Source: Chloroherpetonaceae bacterium (GTDB lineage Bacteria; Bacteroidota; Chlorobiia; Chlorobiales; Chloroherpetonaceae). From it: DNA of 64,000 nt. Location of the stretch: assembly GCA_028277445.1 (NCBI GenBank), contig JANQGG010000038.1, forward strand, positions 26,154 to 90,153, in the 5' to 3' direction. This document shows, one piece after another, positions 8,957-18,114 of the stretch. A program made the translations under genes and the position numbers. The notes beneath the pieces are model-generated. The model saw nothing but the letters and a program-made list of their open reading frames with translations, ran no database searches and was not told the DNA's origin. The stretch's first letter is position 1; each line of letters starts with the position of its first letter.

Positions 8957-11224
8957 CTAAAACGCCACATCAACTTCGAGCGCTACCTTTCGGAATTCCC
9001 CTAACACGGCCGGTTCTTGGAGCCAGCGATTGTTAAAAAGGTTGCCGGCATGAATCGCTGTCGATATGTTTTTGGAAAGATTTGCCCCAATAGATACATC
9101 CAACAATTGGGTTGCGAGGGTAATATCGGCATCCAAGCTTTGGTTTTGCGCATAAAACAGAGTTACATCGTTACTTGTGCGGTTGTATGCACTTAAATAA
9201 CGATAGGTGATCGCCATCCAATAAGGATGATTTGTATAGGTTGCCGAAACGGTTGCCTGGTGTTTTCGCCTGTAGGTCAATTGTTTTTCCGGATTGGAAA
9301 AATGGTACGCCATAAAAAAACTCAGGGCTTCATCCCTCATGGAAAAGCGCATGCTGATCTCCGTTCCCCATAGCTTCCCATCAGGTCCATTCTGATATGA
9401 AAATTGATTTTGGCTAACCGATTTGAGTTCAACCCGATTAGATAGAGCCGTATAATACAGGCTTAGATCAAGGTTCAGATTTGATAGTTCAACAACGCCG
9501 GCCAGTTGAATGGGCCGGATGTAATTAAAATTGTACCCAACCTGAAATGAGCTGGTATATTCGTTATCAAGGTCGGCATTTGGTACAATTTGAAATCCCT
9601 GATCGGTTATATCGGCATAGCGCTCCCAAAGCGACGGCAACCTGAATCCTGAATTGTAGCTCCAGTGAAACGTGGATAACGTGCCAACCGGCGCTACAAT
9701 GCCAAACTGCGGGTTAAATTCAGCATACAACTTGGCGTTATCCAGGGAATACATATCAAACCGCGCACCATACGTGACCCGAACATTGCTCACCAAAGGA
9801 TTTTCGTTCTGAATATAAAATCCGGCAACCATGTCTTCATGATCGCCAAAATCGTCAGATGAAAGTCCGTGTCGATACGCTTCTATCCCGCCAAGCAAAT
9901 GGTAGCCATAGCCAAAATCAAATAATAGTTGGGTTTGGAAAGATTGCCGATCGCCTTCAAACGAGCGGTCATAAAAATCCGTTGTCGTGGTTTTCATGTA
10001 TCCTGCGCCAAACTCCATAGCCGTAACCTTGGAAAGCTTCACATTTAATTTTGAAGCCATATTCCACAACCGTTCCGTTGAATGCTGCGTTTGCTCTATC
10101 GGTTGTTCTGTGGCTTCTGCATAGCTTTTCCATCCTGAAAACAAGGCTTCTTCGGTTTGATCTATCATACCCCAAACCGATAATTTATTACCGGCGCTAA
10201 ATTGGTAATCGGCAAATGCATACAGTTTCCAATCGTCTTTAGCATTAACCTTCAAATACCCATCATCCTCTATATACTCAAATGACCCATACAGATTGGC
10301 TTTTTCCAGATTTTGAGCGCGGCTGAATTTCATGCCTTTGCTGTAAGCCAAACCATCTTGCGATTCCCATTGTCTGTTTGGTGGCGAGCTATACAAGCCA
10401 CCATAGGCGCTGATTTGGGTTTTAGTTTCAAAACCATGTTTTGATGTCACATGAATAGCGCCATCGCTGGCACCCGAACCCAATAAGGCTGATTGCGGGC
10501 CATAAACCACATCAACCTGTTGAACGCTATTATAATCCAAAAAAGAAACCGGAACTTTATTTCGGACGGGAGTTTGAAAAGCCTGGTTATCAATCATTAA
10601 CATAACATTGCTTGCCGAATAACCGGTGTAGCCATCCCATGATCTTAGTATGGGCTTTTGCTTCAAAAATTGCAAAGAAGTCATTCGTTTCTCAATAGCT
10701 TCATATGTATGCATCCCCTTACGATGCAAGTCATCGATAGAAACTGAGCTTATGCTGTTTGCAATGAAACGAAGCGGGGCTTGATATCGATTCACCCAAA
10801 CCGACGACTCTTCGGCTGCTGATAAAATCCGGTACATTAAAATATCAATCTCCGAAATTGTATCGTTTTTAATGAATACATTATGAAACACGTCGGATTT
10901 AAACCCTTTTGCAGAGTAGATGATGTCGAACAAACCCCTGGGAAGATTTTCCATATAATAGTATCCCGAGGAATCGGTGCGAGTGCGATGCATTGTCCCT
11001 GCCAAACGTACTTCTACACCTTTAACTGGGAGCGTTTTTCGAATGGTTGCGAGCTTCTCTAGTAATAATCCGGTTGATGTATCGGGGAGGTTTATTTTTT
11101 TCTTAATGTACCGAGTTTCGGTAATCTTTCCCTGAAGCATGCCGCCTCTGCTTTGGGCTTGGAGCGGGGCGTTCAACACAAAAACTAAAACATAAAGAAC
11201 AATTAAAACAAAAGTATGAGACAT
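8957..11224 (-). CDS. TonB-dependent outer-membrane receptor
   Basis: Outer-membrane active transporter of 755 residues. Seen in order: signal peptide (MSHTFVLIVLYVLVFVLNAPLQAQS), a carboxypeptidase-regulatory-like beta-sandwich (residues about 55-125, VKGVEVRLAGTMHRTRTDSSGYYYMENLP), a plug domain (about 150-265, SVQQVDVVYGPQSALLGSGASDGAIHVTSK), then a 22-strand barrel ending in an aromatic residue (VALEVDVAF). It lies 65 bp downstream of the Fur-family gene in the same direction, which suggests metal or siderophore/haem uptake under metal control. The substrate cannot be determined from the barrel. No associated periplasmic binding protein, TonB or ExbBD is in the window. Confidence 0.94.
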   Translation of the reverse strand: MSHTFVLIVLYVLVFVLNAPLQAQSRGGMLQGKITETRYIKKKINLPDTSTGLLLEKLATIRKTLPVKGVEVRLAGTMHRTRTDSSGYYYMENLPRGLFDIIYSAKGFKSDVFHNVFIKNDTISEIDILMYRILSAAEESSVWVNRYQAPLRFIANSISSVSIDDLHRKGMHTYEAIEKRMTSLQFLKQKPILRSWDGYTGYSASNVMLMIDNQAFQTPVRNKVPVSFLDYNSVQQVDVVYGPQSALLGSGASDGAIHVTSKHGFETKTQISAYGGLYSSPPNRQWESQDGLAYSKGMKFSRAQNLEKANLYGSFEYIEDDGYLKVNAKDDWKLYAFADYQFSAGNKLSVWGMIDQTEEALFSGWKSYAEATEQPIEQTQHSTERLWNMASKLNVKLSKVTAMEFGAGYMKTTTTDFYDRSFEGDRQSFQTQLLFDFGYGYHLLGGIEAYRHGLSSDDFGDHEDMVAGFYIQNENPLVSNVRVTYGARFDMYSLDNAKLYAEFNPQFGIVAPVGTLSTFHWSYNSGFRLPSLWERYADITDQGFQIVPNADLDNEYTSSFQVGYNFNYIRPIQLAGVVELSNLNLDLSLYYTALSNRVELKSVSQNQFSYQNGPDGKLWGTEISMRFSMRDEALSFFMAYHFSNPEKQLTYRRKHQATVSATYTNHPYWMAITYRYLSAYNRTSNDVTLFYAQNQSLDADITLATQLLDVSIGANLSKNISTAIHAGNLFNNRWLQEPAVLGEFRKVALEVDVAF

Positions 11225-11289
11225 TAATTTGAATTCAAGTTTGAACTATAAAATTATTAGGAAAATGTTCTATTCTTGAATTTAGTTAT

Positions 11290-11817
11290 TTAATCGTTCT
11301 TTCCTTCACAGGAGTCATCAATACATTCACCAAAAAGTTGCAACACATTGCGTTTAAGTTTAAAGCCATGTTTCATGCATATTCCTGATAGTTCCTGATC
11401 AATTTTAGGACTTGTAAACTCTACCACCCTACCACAATTCTCACAAATTATATGATGATGTTTTTTATAACCATAGCTTCGTTCGTAATGAAGATGCTTA
11501 TGGCCAAAACTGTTTTGAGAAACCAGGTTGCATTCAACCAAGATATCCAGTGTGTTATAAACCGTTGCACGCGAAACATTAGCTTTTTTTAGTTTGAGAT
11601 TCATAAAAATCTCATCGGCATCCAAATGTTCAGGTGATGAATAGATCTCTCTTAAAACCTTTAAACGTTCGGGGGTGGAGCGGTGACCTTTTTTACGGAG
11701 ATAGGATTGAAAAATATCCTCAACAACTTTGAGTATTTTTTTGTCTCTTTCTTTTTGAACAAGCTCGTCCGATTTAGTCTGCTCTTTTTTATTTGGCAAA
11801 ACCTTAATAGCCTCCAT
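11290..11817 (-). CDS. fur: Fur/PerR-family metal-responsive repressor
   Basis: DNA-binding regulator of 175 residues, longer than the usual 140-150 because of a lysine-rich N-terminal extension of about 35 residues. Seen: the winged-helix recognition region HLDADEIFMNLKLKKANVSRATVYNTLDILVECNLV, the metal-binding HYERSYGYKKHHHIICENCG with the first CxxC, and a C-terminal C-x4-C (ECIDDSC) instead of the canonical CxxC. These are the regulatory and structural zinc/iron sites of the Fur superfamily. It is followed by the TonB receptor and preceded by a 19-bp palindrome at 11,911. Whether it senses iron, zinc or peroxide is not decidable here. Gene symbol is by family only. Confidence 0.9.
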   Translation of the reverse strand: MEAIKVLPNKKEQTKSDELVQKERDKKILKVVEDIFQSYLRKKGHRSTPERLKVLREIYSSPEHLDADEIFMNLKLKKANVSRATVYNTLDILVECNLVSQNSFGHKHLHYERSYGYKKHHHIICENCGRVVEFTSPKIDQELSGICMKHGFKLKRNVLQLFGECIDDSCEGKND

Positions 11818-11910
11818 AGTTAGTTAAACAGTTTTGTTAATTATACATAAGATGTTACTTAAATCAAATTTTTTAAAAAACTGATACGCCGCAAATTCAA
11901 TTTTATTTTT

Positions 11911-11929
11911 TAACCTTTGCTAAAGGTTA
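11911..11929. promoter_or_regulatory. 19-bp perfect inverted repeat upstream of the fur-like gene
   Basis: TAACCTTT-GCT-AAAGGTTA: two perfect 8-bp arms with a 3-bp centre, located between the bshB1 stop (11,971) and the fur-like start (11,817). It is followed on the minus strand by A rather than T, so it is a poor terminator; an operator is more likely. It is not a canonical Fur box. Confidence 0.4.
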
Positions 11930-11970
11930 ATGGTTTCAGTAACCGATAAACAGACTGGATCATGAACTTA

Positions 11971-12690
11971 CTAAAACGTGCTTGAAAATGATCGAATACC
12001 GATCATGGTTTTACTTGTGAATGCTTCACCAAAATGAGCCCCGATCATTTCTCCGAAATATCGTGCCCGCGCTTCAATTCCAGTCAGAAATTCTTTCCGG
12101 CTGATGAAAGTCTGTTCTTCGGTTGAATCAGGATCGTAAAATTGGGACTTAAACGCCAGAATGGCTTCTTTAGAAGTTTGAAATGTATCGCTGACATCGA
12201 CAATAAATGCAGGCTTTTGAAGATAATTTTGCATGAAAAAAAACAACTCTTTTGGCCGATGCGGTTTTTGGCTCTCCCCTTCAACTGACGTTTGAATGTT
12301 CTTTAAACCCGCAAAAAAACAGGCGTCTTTTACCAATTTCGAGGTATGCTCATGATCAGGATGGCGTTCATCGGAAGGACTTGTAAAAACGACCATTGGC
12401 TTAAATTGGCGGATCAATTCCACAAGCTTCATTAAAATCTCACGGGAATAGATGATTTGTCCATCTCCGAAATTTAAGGTTATACGCTCGGCATAGCCAT
12501 TTATCGTGGCAGCATGTTGAGCTTCTTGCAAACGTAGTTCGGGAGTACCCCTTGTTCCTAACTCTCCTTGTGTGAGATCGCAAACCGCCACACGTTGGCC
12601 TTCTTCAACGATCTTACGTAATGTTGCTCCGCATCCCAATTCAGCATCGTCGGGATGTGCCCCAATGGCAAGTGCATAGATATTTTGCAT
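11971..12690 (-). CDS. bshB1: bacillithiol biosynthesis deacetylase BshB1 (PIG-L family)
   Basis: Zinc-dependent de-N-acetylase of 239 residues that would remove the acetyl group from GlcNAc-malate in bacillithiol synthesis. Seen: the zinc-binding AHPDDAELGCG at residues 11-21, TQGELGTRGTPELRLQEA, and the second metal motif DERHPDHEHTSKLV near residue 110, all characteristic of BshB1 rather than of generic LmbE-like proteins. bshA and bshC are not in the window. Bacillithiol and its N-methyl form are known from Bacillota and from Chlorobi/Bacteroidota lineages, so the gene supports the taxonomic guess. It is transcribed in the same direction as fur, 153 bp apart, so probably separately. Confidence 0.9.
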   Translation of the reverse strand: MQNIYALAIGAHPDDAELGCGATLRKIVEEGQRVAVCDLTQGELGTRGTPELRLQEAQHAATINGYAERITLNFGDGQIIYSREILMKLVELIRQFKPMVVFTSPSDERHPDHEHTSKLVKDACFFAGLKNIQTSVEGESQKPHRPKELFFFMQNYLQKPAFIVDVSDTFQTSKEAILAFKSQFYDPDSTEEQTFISRKEFLTGIEARARYFGEMIGAHFGEAFTSKTMIGIRSFSSTF

Positions 12691-12935
12691 GTTAAAACTT
12701 GAGTTTAATGTTTCTTTGATCTATTTGAAGAATGAAAAAAATAAAATAGATTAAACCATGCAACATGCCCTCCAAGCATGATGCTCCGGTCCAAGCAAAA
12801 TTTCCGTTAAATCGCATTTTCTTTCACGTTCAAATATACCCAATGAATCCCTTGTTCATTGCCCATTAGCTAAGTTTAGCGTTCAAAAAAATAAAAGCGA
12901 TTTATTAACCCAACATATCAAGAAAGGAATTCATC

Positions 12936-14015
12936 ATGTCAACAATCCGCTTCGGTGTCTGGAATATGGAATGGATGAACGATCTCTTTACGGATGGCCC
13001 CAATTTCAAACCGGATCATAAAAAAGTTCGCGGCCCTAATCCATACCGCGAAAATGATGAGCCAACCGTCCTGCATCGCCGACAATCGCTTTCGGGGGTT
13101 TTAAATGAAATTGATGTTGATGTGCTGGTAGTTGTTGAAGGCCCAAACAAAGCTTCCGAACTTCAACTTTTTTTTGATACGGATGTTCAGGGAACATGGG
13201 TTTGTGATGTTCAACCCACAAAAGGCGGCTCGCAGATTATTGGTCTTGCCGTGAGAACAGACAAGGGATTATTTGCCAACGAGCCGTTTCAACGGTTTCA
13301 CATCGATGAAGGTCAAGGCGGTGAAAGCAAACGTTTAAGTGAGGCAACTTCACCGTTTTTCATTGATACGGATGACGATGAGATCCAGGAGCTCTATAAA
13401 TTTGAGCGAAAGCCCCTCTATGCCGATATTCAACTATCCAATGGGAAGCACTTTCGAGTGTTAGGCTTGCATTTAAAAAGCAAGGGGATTTTCGAAGCCT
13501 ATGAATGGTCGAAATGGTGGTCTCAAGCCGATGCTAACCGTAAAAAGATTTTAGCGCAATGCACACAACTCCGAGAGGCATTTCTTGATTATTACCTTAC
13601 CGACAATGCCACCAAACATATTCCGCTTATTGTTTGCGGCGATATTAACGACGGGCCTGGTATGGATTCCAGTGAACGCCGTCTTCTTTCTAGCGGTATA
13701 GAAAAACTCATGGGAACGGTTTGGAAGCCTGTCCTTTGCTTGGGCAACGTGCTTTATGATGCTTTGGATGACGATAAACGTCGGGAAATTAACCTATCCT
13801 CAATTCATACTACGAGTTTTCGTGATCCGATTTTTCACAACTATCGTAAAGTCTGGATTGATCACATTCTCTACTCGCGAAATCATCCGGAAAAATGGCT
13901 AAGCAATGGCGTTTTTCATGATGAGATGCCCGATGGCTCAAAGATTTGGCGGAAATACAAATACGCTTCGGATCATTACCCTATAACCGTCGACATTGAT
14001 TCAGATAAAATTTGA
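12936..14015 (+). CDS. endonuclease/exonuclease/phosphatase (EEP) family protein
   Basis: Predicted metal-dependent phosphodiesterase or nuclease of 359 residues. Seen: the opening strand IRFGVWNMEWM with the metal-ligand Asn, D-V-L-V-V-V-E-G-P near residue 62 (catalytic acidic residue), the catalytic HIPLIVCGDINDGPG near residue 230 (D and N of the active site), and the terminal YASDHYPITVDID with the catalytic His. No signal peptide is present, so it appears cytoplasmic. The fold covers DNA repair nucleases, sphingomyelinases and inositol phosphatases; the substrate is not readable. A GAAAGGA-type ribosome-binding sequence precedes the ATG. It stands alone, divergent from bshB1. Confidence 0.85.
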   Translation: MSTIRFGVWNMEWMNDLFTDGPNFKPDHKKVRGPNPYRENDEPTVLHRRQSLSGVLNEIDVDVLVVVEGPNKASELQLFFDTDVQGTWVCDVQPTKGGSQIIGLAVRTDKGLFANEPFQRFHIDEGQGGESKRLSEATSPFFIDTDDDEIQELYKFERKPLYADIQLSNGKHFRVLGLHLKSKGIFEAYEWSKWWSQADANRKKILAQCTQLREAFLDYYLTDNATKHIPLIVCGDINDGPGMDSSERRLLSSGIEKLMGTVWKPVLCLGNVLYDALDDDKRREINLSSIHTTSFRDPIFHNYRKVWIDHILYSRNHPEKWLSNGVFHDEMPDGSKIWRKYKYASDHYPITVDIDSDKI

Positions 14016-14494
14016 TAACTTATTTAATATTAAATATTGTCTTTATTGGCCCATCAATAAACGACCCTGCGAAAAGCCAGGGGTATGAAATATCATGCCG
14101 ACTCAGATTTTTGGCGTTGATAGCCAAAAAGACAATCAGGTAATGAAGAATTTTTGTCCCACGCTGGCAGTTGTGCGTTCGAAAACAAGGGGTTGCAACC
14201 CTTTGTTATAGCTATACTCATGCGTCATTAGTAGTCAATGATTTGACAAGCCAAATACAAATAAGTTAATGACAATAATAAAATCGTGTGTTTCGGCTAC
14301 GCTCCTTTACCAATCTTCTCAGAAAAAACATTCAACTAACATTTGGATTTTTATGGAAATGATTCCTATCTAATATTTCTTAAACTCATGAACAAAATCT
14401 GTTCAAAACACAGAAAATAAATACATGATTGATATGGCATTAACATACCGCTGACCAAGTCATTTAATCATCATTCATTGAAACTGTATCATCC
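14016..14494 (+). other. non-coding spacer with dispersed repeat
   Basis: No gene seen. The centre (about 14,118-14,229) is a repeat copy listed separately; the rest is AT-rich with no hairpin terminator that I could support. Confidence 0.6.
14137..14229 (+). repeat. dispersed intergenic repeat, copy 1, with central palindrome
   Basis: About 93 bp that aligns almost without gaps to 54,479-54,570: both start CAGGTAATGA, share GCTGGC, the palindrome AACAAGGGGTTG + near-complement (14,184-14,207, one mismatch), then TTGTTATAGCT and GCGTCATT. Just upstream (14,121-14,134) AGCCAAAAAGACAA is shared with the repeats at 54,888-54,957 and 63,798-63,936. Confidence 0.8.
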
Positions 14495-15157
14495 GTGTCA
14501 CGATCAACTTTAACCTTAACCGAAGCCCTTAAGACCTATATCTTAGAGCATTCTTTACGCGAAACGCCCATTTTGAAAGAACTGCGTGAGCAAACCGCGC
14601 ATCATCCGGCTTCTAGCATGCAAATTGCTCCCGAAGAAGGCCAGCTTTTGCGATTGCTCATTAAACTTCTCCGGCCTAAACATGTGTTGGAAATAGGCAC
14701 ATTTACGGGGTATAGCGCCTTATGCATTGCGATGGAACTGGAAGAAAGCGCCAAATTGGTCAGCCTGGATATCAATACCGAATACACAAATACTGCCCAA
14801 AAATTCTGGGAAAAAGCTGGGGTTTCCCAAAAAATTGAGCTTCGTCTTGCACCGGCCTTGGATAGCCTTGAAACCATGATTAAGGAAGGCCAATCCGGTA
14901 CATTCGATCTTATATTTGTCGATGCCGATAAAAAACAATACGAAGCTTACTACGAAGCTTCACTAAAACTTCTTCGTCAAGGCGGACTCCTGGCCATCGA
15001 TAATGTGCTTTGGGGCGGCATGGTTGTTGAAAACGATCAAGACGATCCCAATACGCCGCACATTCAAGCCCTTAATAACCTCATTCAAAACGACAACCGT
15101 GTTTTTCATAGCCTGCTTCCGATTTCGGATGGCTTAACGCTTGCAATCAAACTTTAG
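14495..15157 (+). CDS. SAM-dependent O-methyltransferase, family 3 (catechol/caffeoyl-CoA type)
   Basis: Cytoplasmic methyltransferase of 220 residues. Seen: the SAM-binding [17 protein letters not shown] near residue 67, D-I-N as the acidic residue binding the ribose, [18 protein letters not shown] near residue 145 whose Asp is a divalent-metal ligand, and [13 protein letters not shown], where D-N completes the metal site. This is the cation-dependent O-methyltransferase family acting on vicinal hydroxyls. The start is GTG at 14,495; no in-frame ATG gives the complete N-terminal helix. It is 5 bp upstream of dut, so the two are co-transcribed. The physiological substrate is unknown. Confidence 0.9.
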   Translation: MSRSTLTLTEALKTYILEHSLRETPILKELREQTAHHPASSMQIAPEEGQLLRLLIKLLRPKHVLEIGTFTGYSALCIAMELEESAKLVSLDINTEYTNTAQKFWEKAGVSQKIELRLAPALDSLETMIKEGQSGTFDLIFVDADKKQYEAYYEASLKLLRQGGLLAIDNVLWGGMVVENDQDDPNTPHIQALNNLIQNDNRVFHSLLPISDGLTLAIKL

Positions 15158-15162
15158 CCGAT

Positions 15163-15603
15163 ATGATTCACATCAAAATTAAACGCATCCATCCAAACGC
15201 TTCTCTTCCTAAATATGCAACCAAACATGCCGCCGGAATGGATCTTTCGGCATGCATTGAAAGGCCCATCGCTATCCATCCAAACAATGTCGGTTTAATT
15301 TCAACGGGATTGGCCATTGAGCTTCCCGAAGGCTACGAAGCCCAACTGAGGCCTCGAAGCGGACTGGCCTTAAAACATATGATTTCCCTGCCCAATACGC
15401 CGGCAACCATTGATGCGGATTATCGCGGCGAGCTCAAAGTTATTTTAATTAACCACGGATCAGAGCCATTTACGGTTAACCATGGCGACCGGATCGCCCA
15501 AATGGTGATCTCTAAAGTTGAACAAGCAGAGCTTATGGAAGTTGATACCCTTTCGGATTCGATTCGAGGTGAAGGGGGATTTGGCCATACCGGCATGTCT
15601 TAA
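15163..15603 (+). CDS. dut: deoxyuridine 5'-triphosphate nucleotidohydrolase
   Basis: Trimeric dUTPase that hydrolyses dUTP to dUMP and pyrophosphate, preventing uracil incorporation and feeding dTMP synthesis. The 146-residue protein carries all five family motifs: [18 protein letters not shown], the uridine-binding loop [18 protein letters not shown] with the catalytic Asp, GDRIAQMVI, and the C-terminal P-loop-like arm [10 protein letters not shown]. Length and motif spacing are standard. It follows the O-methyltransferase by 5 bp. Confidence 0.97.
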   Translation: MIHIKIKRIHPNASLPKYATKHAAGMDLSACIERPIAIHPNNVGLISTGLAIELPEGYEAQLRPRSGLALKHMISLPNTPATIDADYRGELKVILINHGSEPFTVNHGDRIAQMVISKVEQAELMEVDTLSDSIRGEGGFGHTGMS

Positions 15604-15693
15604 TTTTTTTCCAATCCATCTGAACGCATAGTAATCGGTTTAGGTTTAGTCTAGCAACACTTCAAAACGCTAACGATTATTATTCAAATTACT

Positions 15694-16830
15694 ATGTTTA
15701 AACGCTCACATGTGCATTGGACAAATACGCTTTTCTTTATCTTCACACCATTTATGGCCATTGGCGGAACACTTTGGTGGATTCAACAAAATTTAGCCAA
15801 TATGCCAACCGTACTGTTTGCCATTCTGTATTGGTGTTTGGCCGGTCTTTCAATAACCGCCGGTTATCATCGTCTTTTTTCACACAAAAGCTACCGGGCA
15901 CATTGGAGCATTAAGCTGCTTTTAACCTGTTTCGGATCATCAACGTTTGAAGGCCCGGTTTTTGTTTGGGCCAGCGATCACAGAAATCATCACAAATACC
16001 AGGATACGCCAAAGGATCCGTATGCCATTCAAAAAGGATTCTGGTATACGCATGTGTTTTGGTTGTTTGATAACACTCGAAAACCAACCCTGGATAATAT
16101 TTCCGATTTAAAAAAAGACCCCTTATTAAATTTTCAAAACCGCCATTACCCGTTAATTGCCATCATAACCGGTCTGATTTTTCCAATGGCCATTGCCTCA
16201 TTATGGGGTGATCCCTGGGGCGGATTGTTTGTTGCCGGGCTCTTAAGAATGGTTTTAAACCAACATGTTACATTCACCATTAATTCGGTGTGCCATACAT
16301 TTGGCGCCAAACCTTATTCAACAAATGCCTCTGCTCGCGATAATGCATTAACGGCATTATTTACATTCGGTGAAGGTTACCATAATTTTCACCATCAATT
16401 CCCTCATGATTATCGAAATGGCATTCATTGGTATCAATGGGATCCGACAAAGTGGTTGGTATCGTTACTTAGCTGGGTTGGGTTGGCAAGTCAACTAAAA
16501 AAAGCGCCGGCACTACAAATTCACGAAAAACGCATCGCTGCACAGGAATACTATGTTCAACAAATGCTTTCAAATCAATCTGAATCGGATCATGTGCAAT
16601 CAGCTTTTGATATTCTTAATTCTGCAAAAGCTCAATATCGCGCGGCGCTTCATGAATTGTCGGCGCTTAATGACCAATATCAACGGTTAAAAGATCAAAA
16701 ACACTCATCGTTAAAAAGCCAGTTAAAAGCCATGAAAAAAGAGCTTCGAATTGCCCGGCAAAACCTCAAAACATCTATCATGATGTGGCAGCATATGGTT
16801 AAAGGCATCGTCAAATTGCAACATGCCTAA
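15694..16830 (+). CDS. acyl-CoA/acyl-lipid delta-9-type desaturase with coiled-coil tail
   Basis: Membrane di-iron desaturase that introduces a cis double bond in fatty acyl chains using O2. Seen: four or more transmembrane segments and the three histidine boxes HRLFSH (near residue 58), DHRNHHKY (near 93) and EGYHNFHHQFPHDYRNG (near 228), plus N-S-V-C-H-T-F-G, typical of the stearoyl-CoA desaturase class. The enzyme core ends near residue 280. The remaining ~95 residues form a charged, helical, coiled-coil-like extension (SALNDQYQRLKDQKHSSLKS) unusual for bacterial members. Adjustment of membrane fluidity is the likely role; partner reductase or ferredoxin is not in the window. The gene ends 24 bp from a convergent response-regulator gene. 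Confidence 0.9.
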   Translation: MFKRSHVHWTNTLFFIFTPFMAIGGTLWWIQQNLANMPTVLFAILYWCLAGLSITAGYHRLFSHKSYRAHWSIKLLLTCFGSSTFEGPVFVWASDHRNHHKYQDTPKDPYAIQKGFWYTHVFWLFDNTRKPTLDNISDLKKDPLLNFQNRHYPLIAIITGLIFPMAIASLWGDPWGGLFVAGLLRMVLNQHVTFTINSVCHTFGAKPYSTNASARDNALTALFTFGEGYHNFHHQFPHDYRNGIHWYQWDPTKWLVSLLSWVGLASQLKKAPALQIHEKRIAAQEYYVQQMLSNQSESDHVQSAFDILNSAKAQYRAALHELSALNDQYQRLKDQKHSSLKSQLKAMKKELRIARQNLKTSIMMWQHMVKGIVKLQHA

Positions 16831-16854
16831 ATTTCCGCGCACGTCTTAATTGGC

Positions 16855-18069
16855 TTAATATTTTGGGAACAACGATTTGATTCGTTCGGGTATGGGCATA
16901 TCCAGCTCTTTCCTGAAAATGTCTTCGCACTGTTTTAATATTCTGGCGGCTTTGCTGATCAATTGCTGCTCAAGGTATGTTTTGATTAAGGTTTCATAAG
17001 CCGGTTCATAAAGCTTATCGGTCGCCACCATTTTTTGAGCATATTGAATGGCAAGATCAAATTTTTTCTCATGAAAGGATTGTTCGGCTAATGCGTTTAG
17101 CGCATCAAGATAGTCATCCAATAACTGCTCGCGTTGGTAACTCGACCAATCCTCATACGCATCGGTTTTCAGGAATGCATCGGAATAGAGTTCAATGGCA
17201 CTCTTTAATAATTCCGAATCGTTTTCTTCACGGCCCTGATGAACAAAATTCTGAAACAGCTCAACATCATAACTGTAGTCTTTGCCATGTTCGCCAAGAT
17301 CCATTTCGTAACCGTTTCCTCGATTCATGACATACTGCGACTGTCGGCCAGATTTTAACTCCGGTTCAAAAAAATGTCGAATAAATGAAATGGCCGTAAA
17401 CAGCATCACCTCAGCGCTTTCGCGCCGGGTTTCCGGCCATAGTAAATCGATAAATTCATCAATGGTAATGGTTCTGCGATGATTGATCAATAAAATCTTA
17501 AACACCGACTGAGTTTTGGGATTTGGCCAATCTTTATCAAATAAAACTTGGTCGGAAGACCTTAAAAATAAATTTCCAAACGCTTGGATATGAATAGGCG
17601 CTTTGGTTGCCGGTTCTTTTTCAGAGGGTTTGTCAGCTCGTTCTTCAGAAACTTTAGCTACAGGTTCTCCACTAGCTTTCATTTCCAGGCGTTCTCTGGC
17701 ATGATCCAAAACATTCGTCAGAATGTCCATCTGCAATGGTTTGGCCACAAAATCGCTGGCTCCGGCTCTCATTGCATCGATAACCAGGTTCATATCGCCA
17801 TAACCGGTGATAAAAATAACCTCGGCACGTTTATTAATTGCCAAAATATGTTCAAGCACTTCAAAACCATTCATACCAGGCATTCGAATATCCAAGAGAA
17901 CGATTTCGGGTATATCTGATTTGTACAATTCTATTGCTTCTTCACCATTGGAGGCCGTGAGCACATCATAGCCAATTAATGATAAACTTCGTTTGAAACT
18001 ATTGCGAATACGATCGTCATCATCAACTAACAGAAGCTTGGTAGAATGAGAATTGACTTTTTTTGACAT
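16855..18069 (-). CDS. response regulator with BTAD (SARP-like) output
   Basis: Two-component regulator of 404 residues. Residues 12-125 are a receiver domain with the acidic pocket DDDD, phospho-acceptor Asp in PEIVLLDIRMPGMNGFEVL, and the conserved Lys in FVAKPLQ. After a linker (about 130-165) comes a winged-helix region (AFGNLFLRSSDQVLFDKDW to YVMNRGNGYEMDL) and then a bacterial transcriptional activator domain with TPR-like helices (about 270-395: AIELYSDAFLKTDAYEDW). This order, receiver then SARP-like DNA-binding plus BTAD, is uncommon. It follows the histidine kinase gene by 45 bp, so the two form a cognate pair. Targets are unknown. Confidence 0.88.
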   Translation of the reverse strand: MSKKVNSHSTKLLLVDDDDRIRNSFKRSLSLIGYDVLTASNGEEAIELYKSDIPEIVLLDIRMPGMNGFEVLEHILAINKRAEVIFITGYGDMNLVIDAMRAGASDFVAKPLQMDILTNVLDHARERLEMKASGEPVAKVSEERADKPSEKEPATKAPIHIQAFGNLFLRSSDQVLFDKDWPNPKTQSVFKILLINHRRTITIDEFIDLLWPETRRESAEVMLFTAISFIRHFFEPELKSGRQSQYVMNRGNGYEMDLGEHGKDYSYDVELFQNFVHQGREENDSELLKSAIELYSDAFLKTDAYEDWSSYQREQLLDDYLDALNALAEQSFHEKKFDLAIQYAQKMVATDKLYEPAYETLIKTYLEQQLISKAARILKQCEDIFRKELDMPIPERIKSLFPKY

Positions 18070-18114
18070 TGCTATCCGTTTATGTTTTATAGAAAGTTGG
18101 AGAAATCACATTAA

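Noticed and set aside
12764..12780. Short inverted repeat CATGC...GCATG between bshB1 and the EEP gene
   Set aside because: Only 5-bp arms; likely by chance in this spacer.
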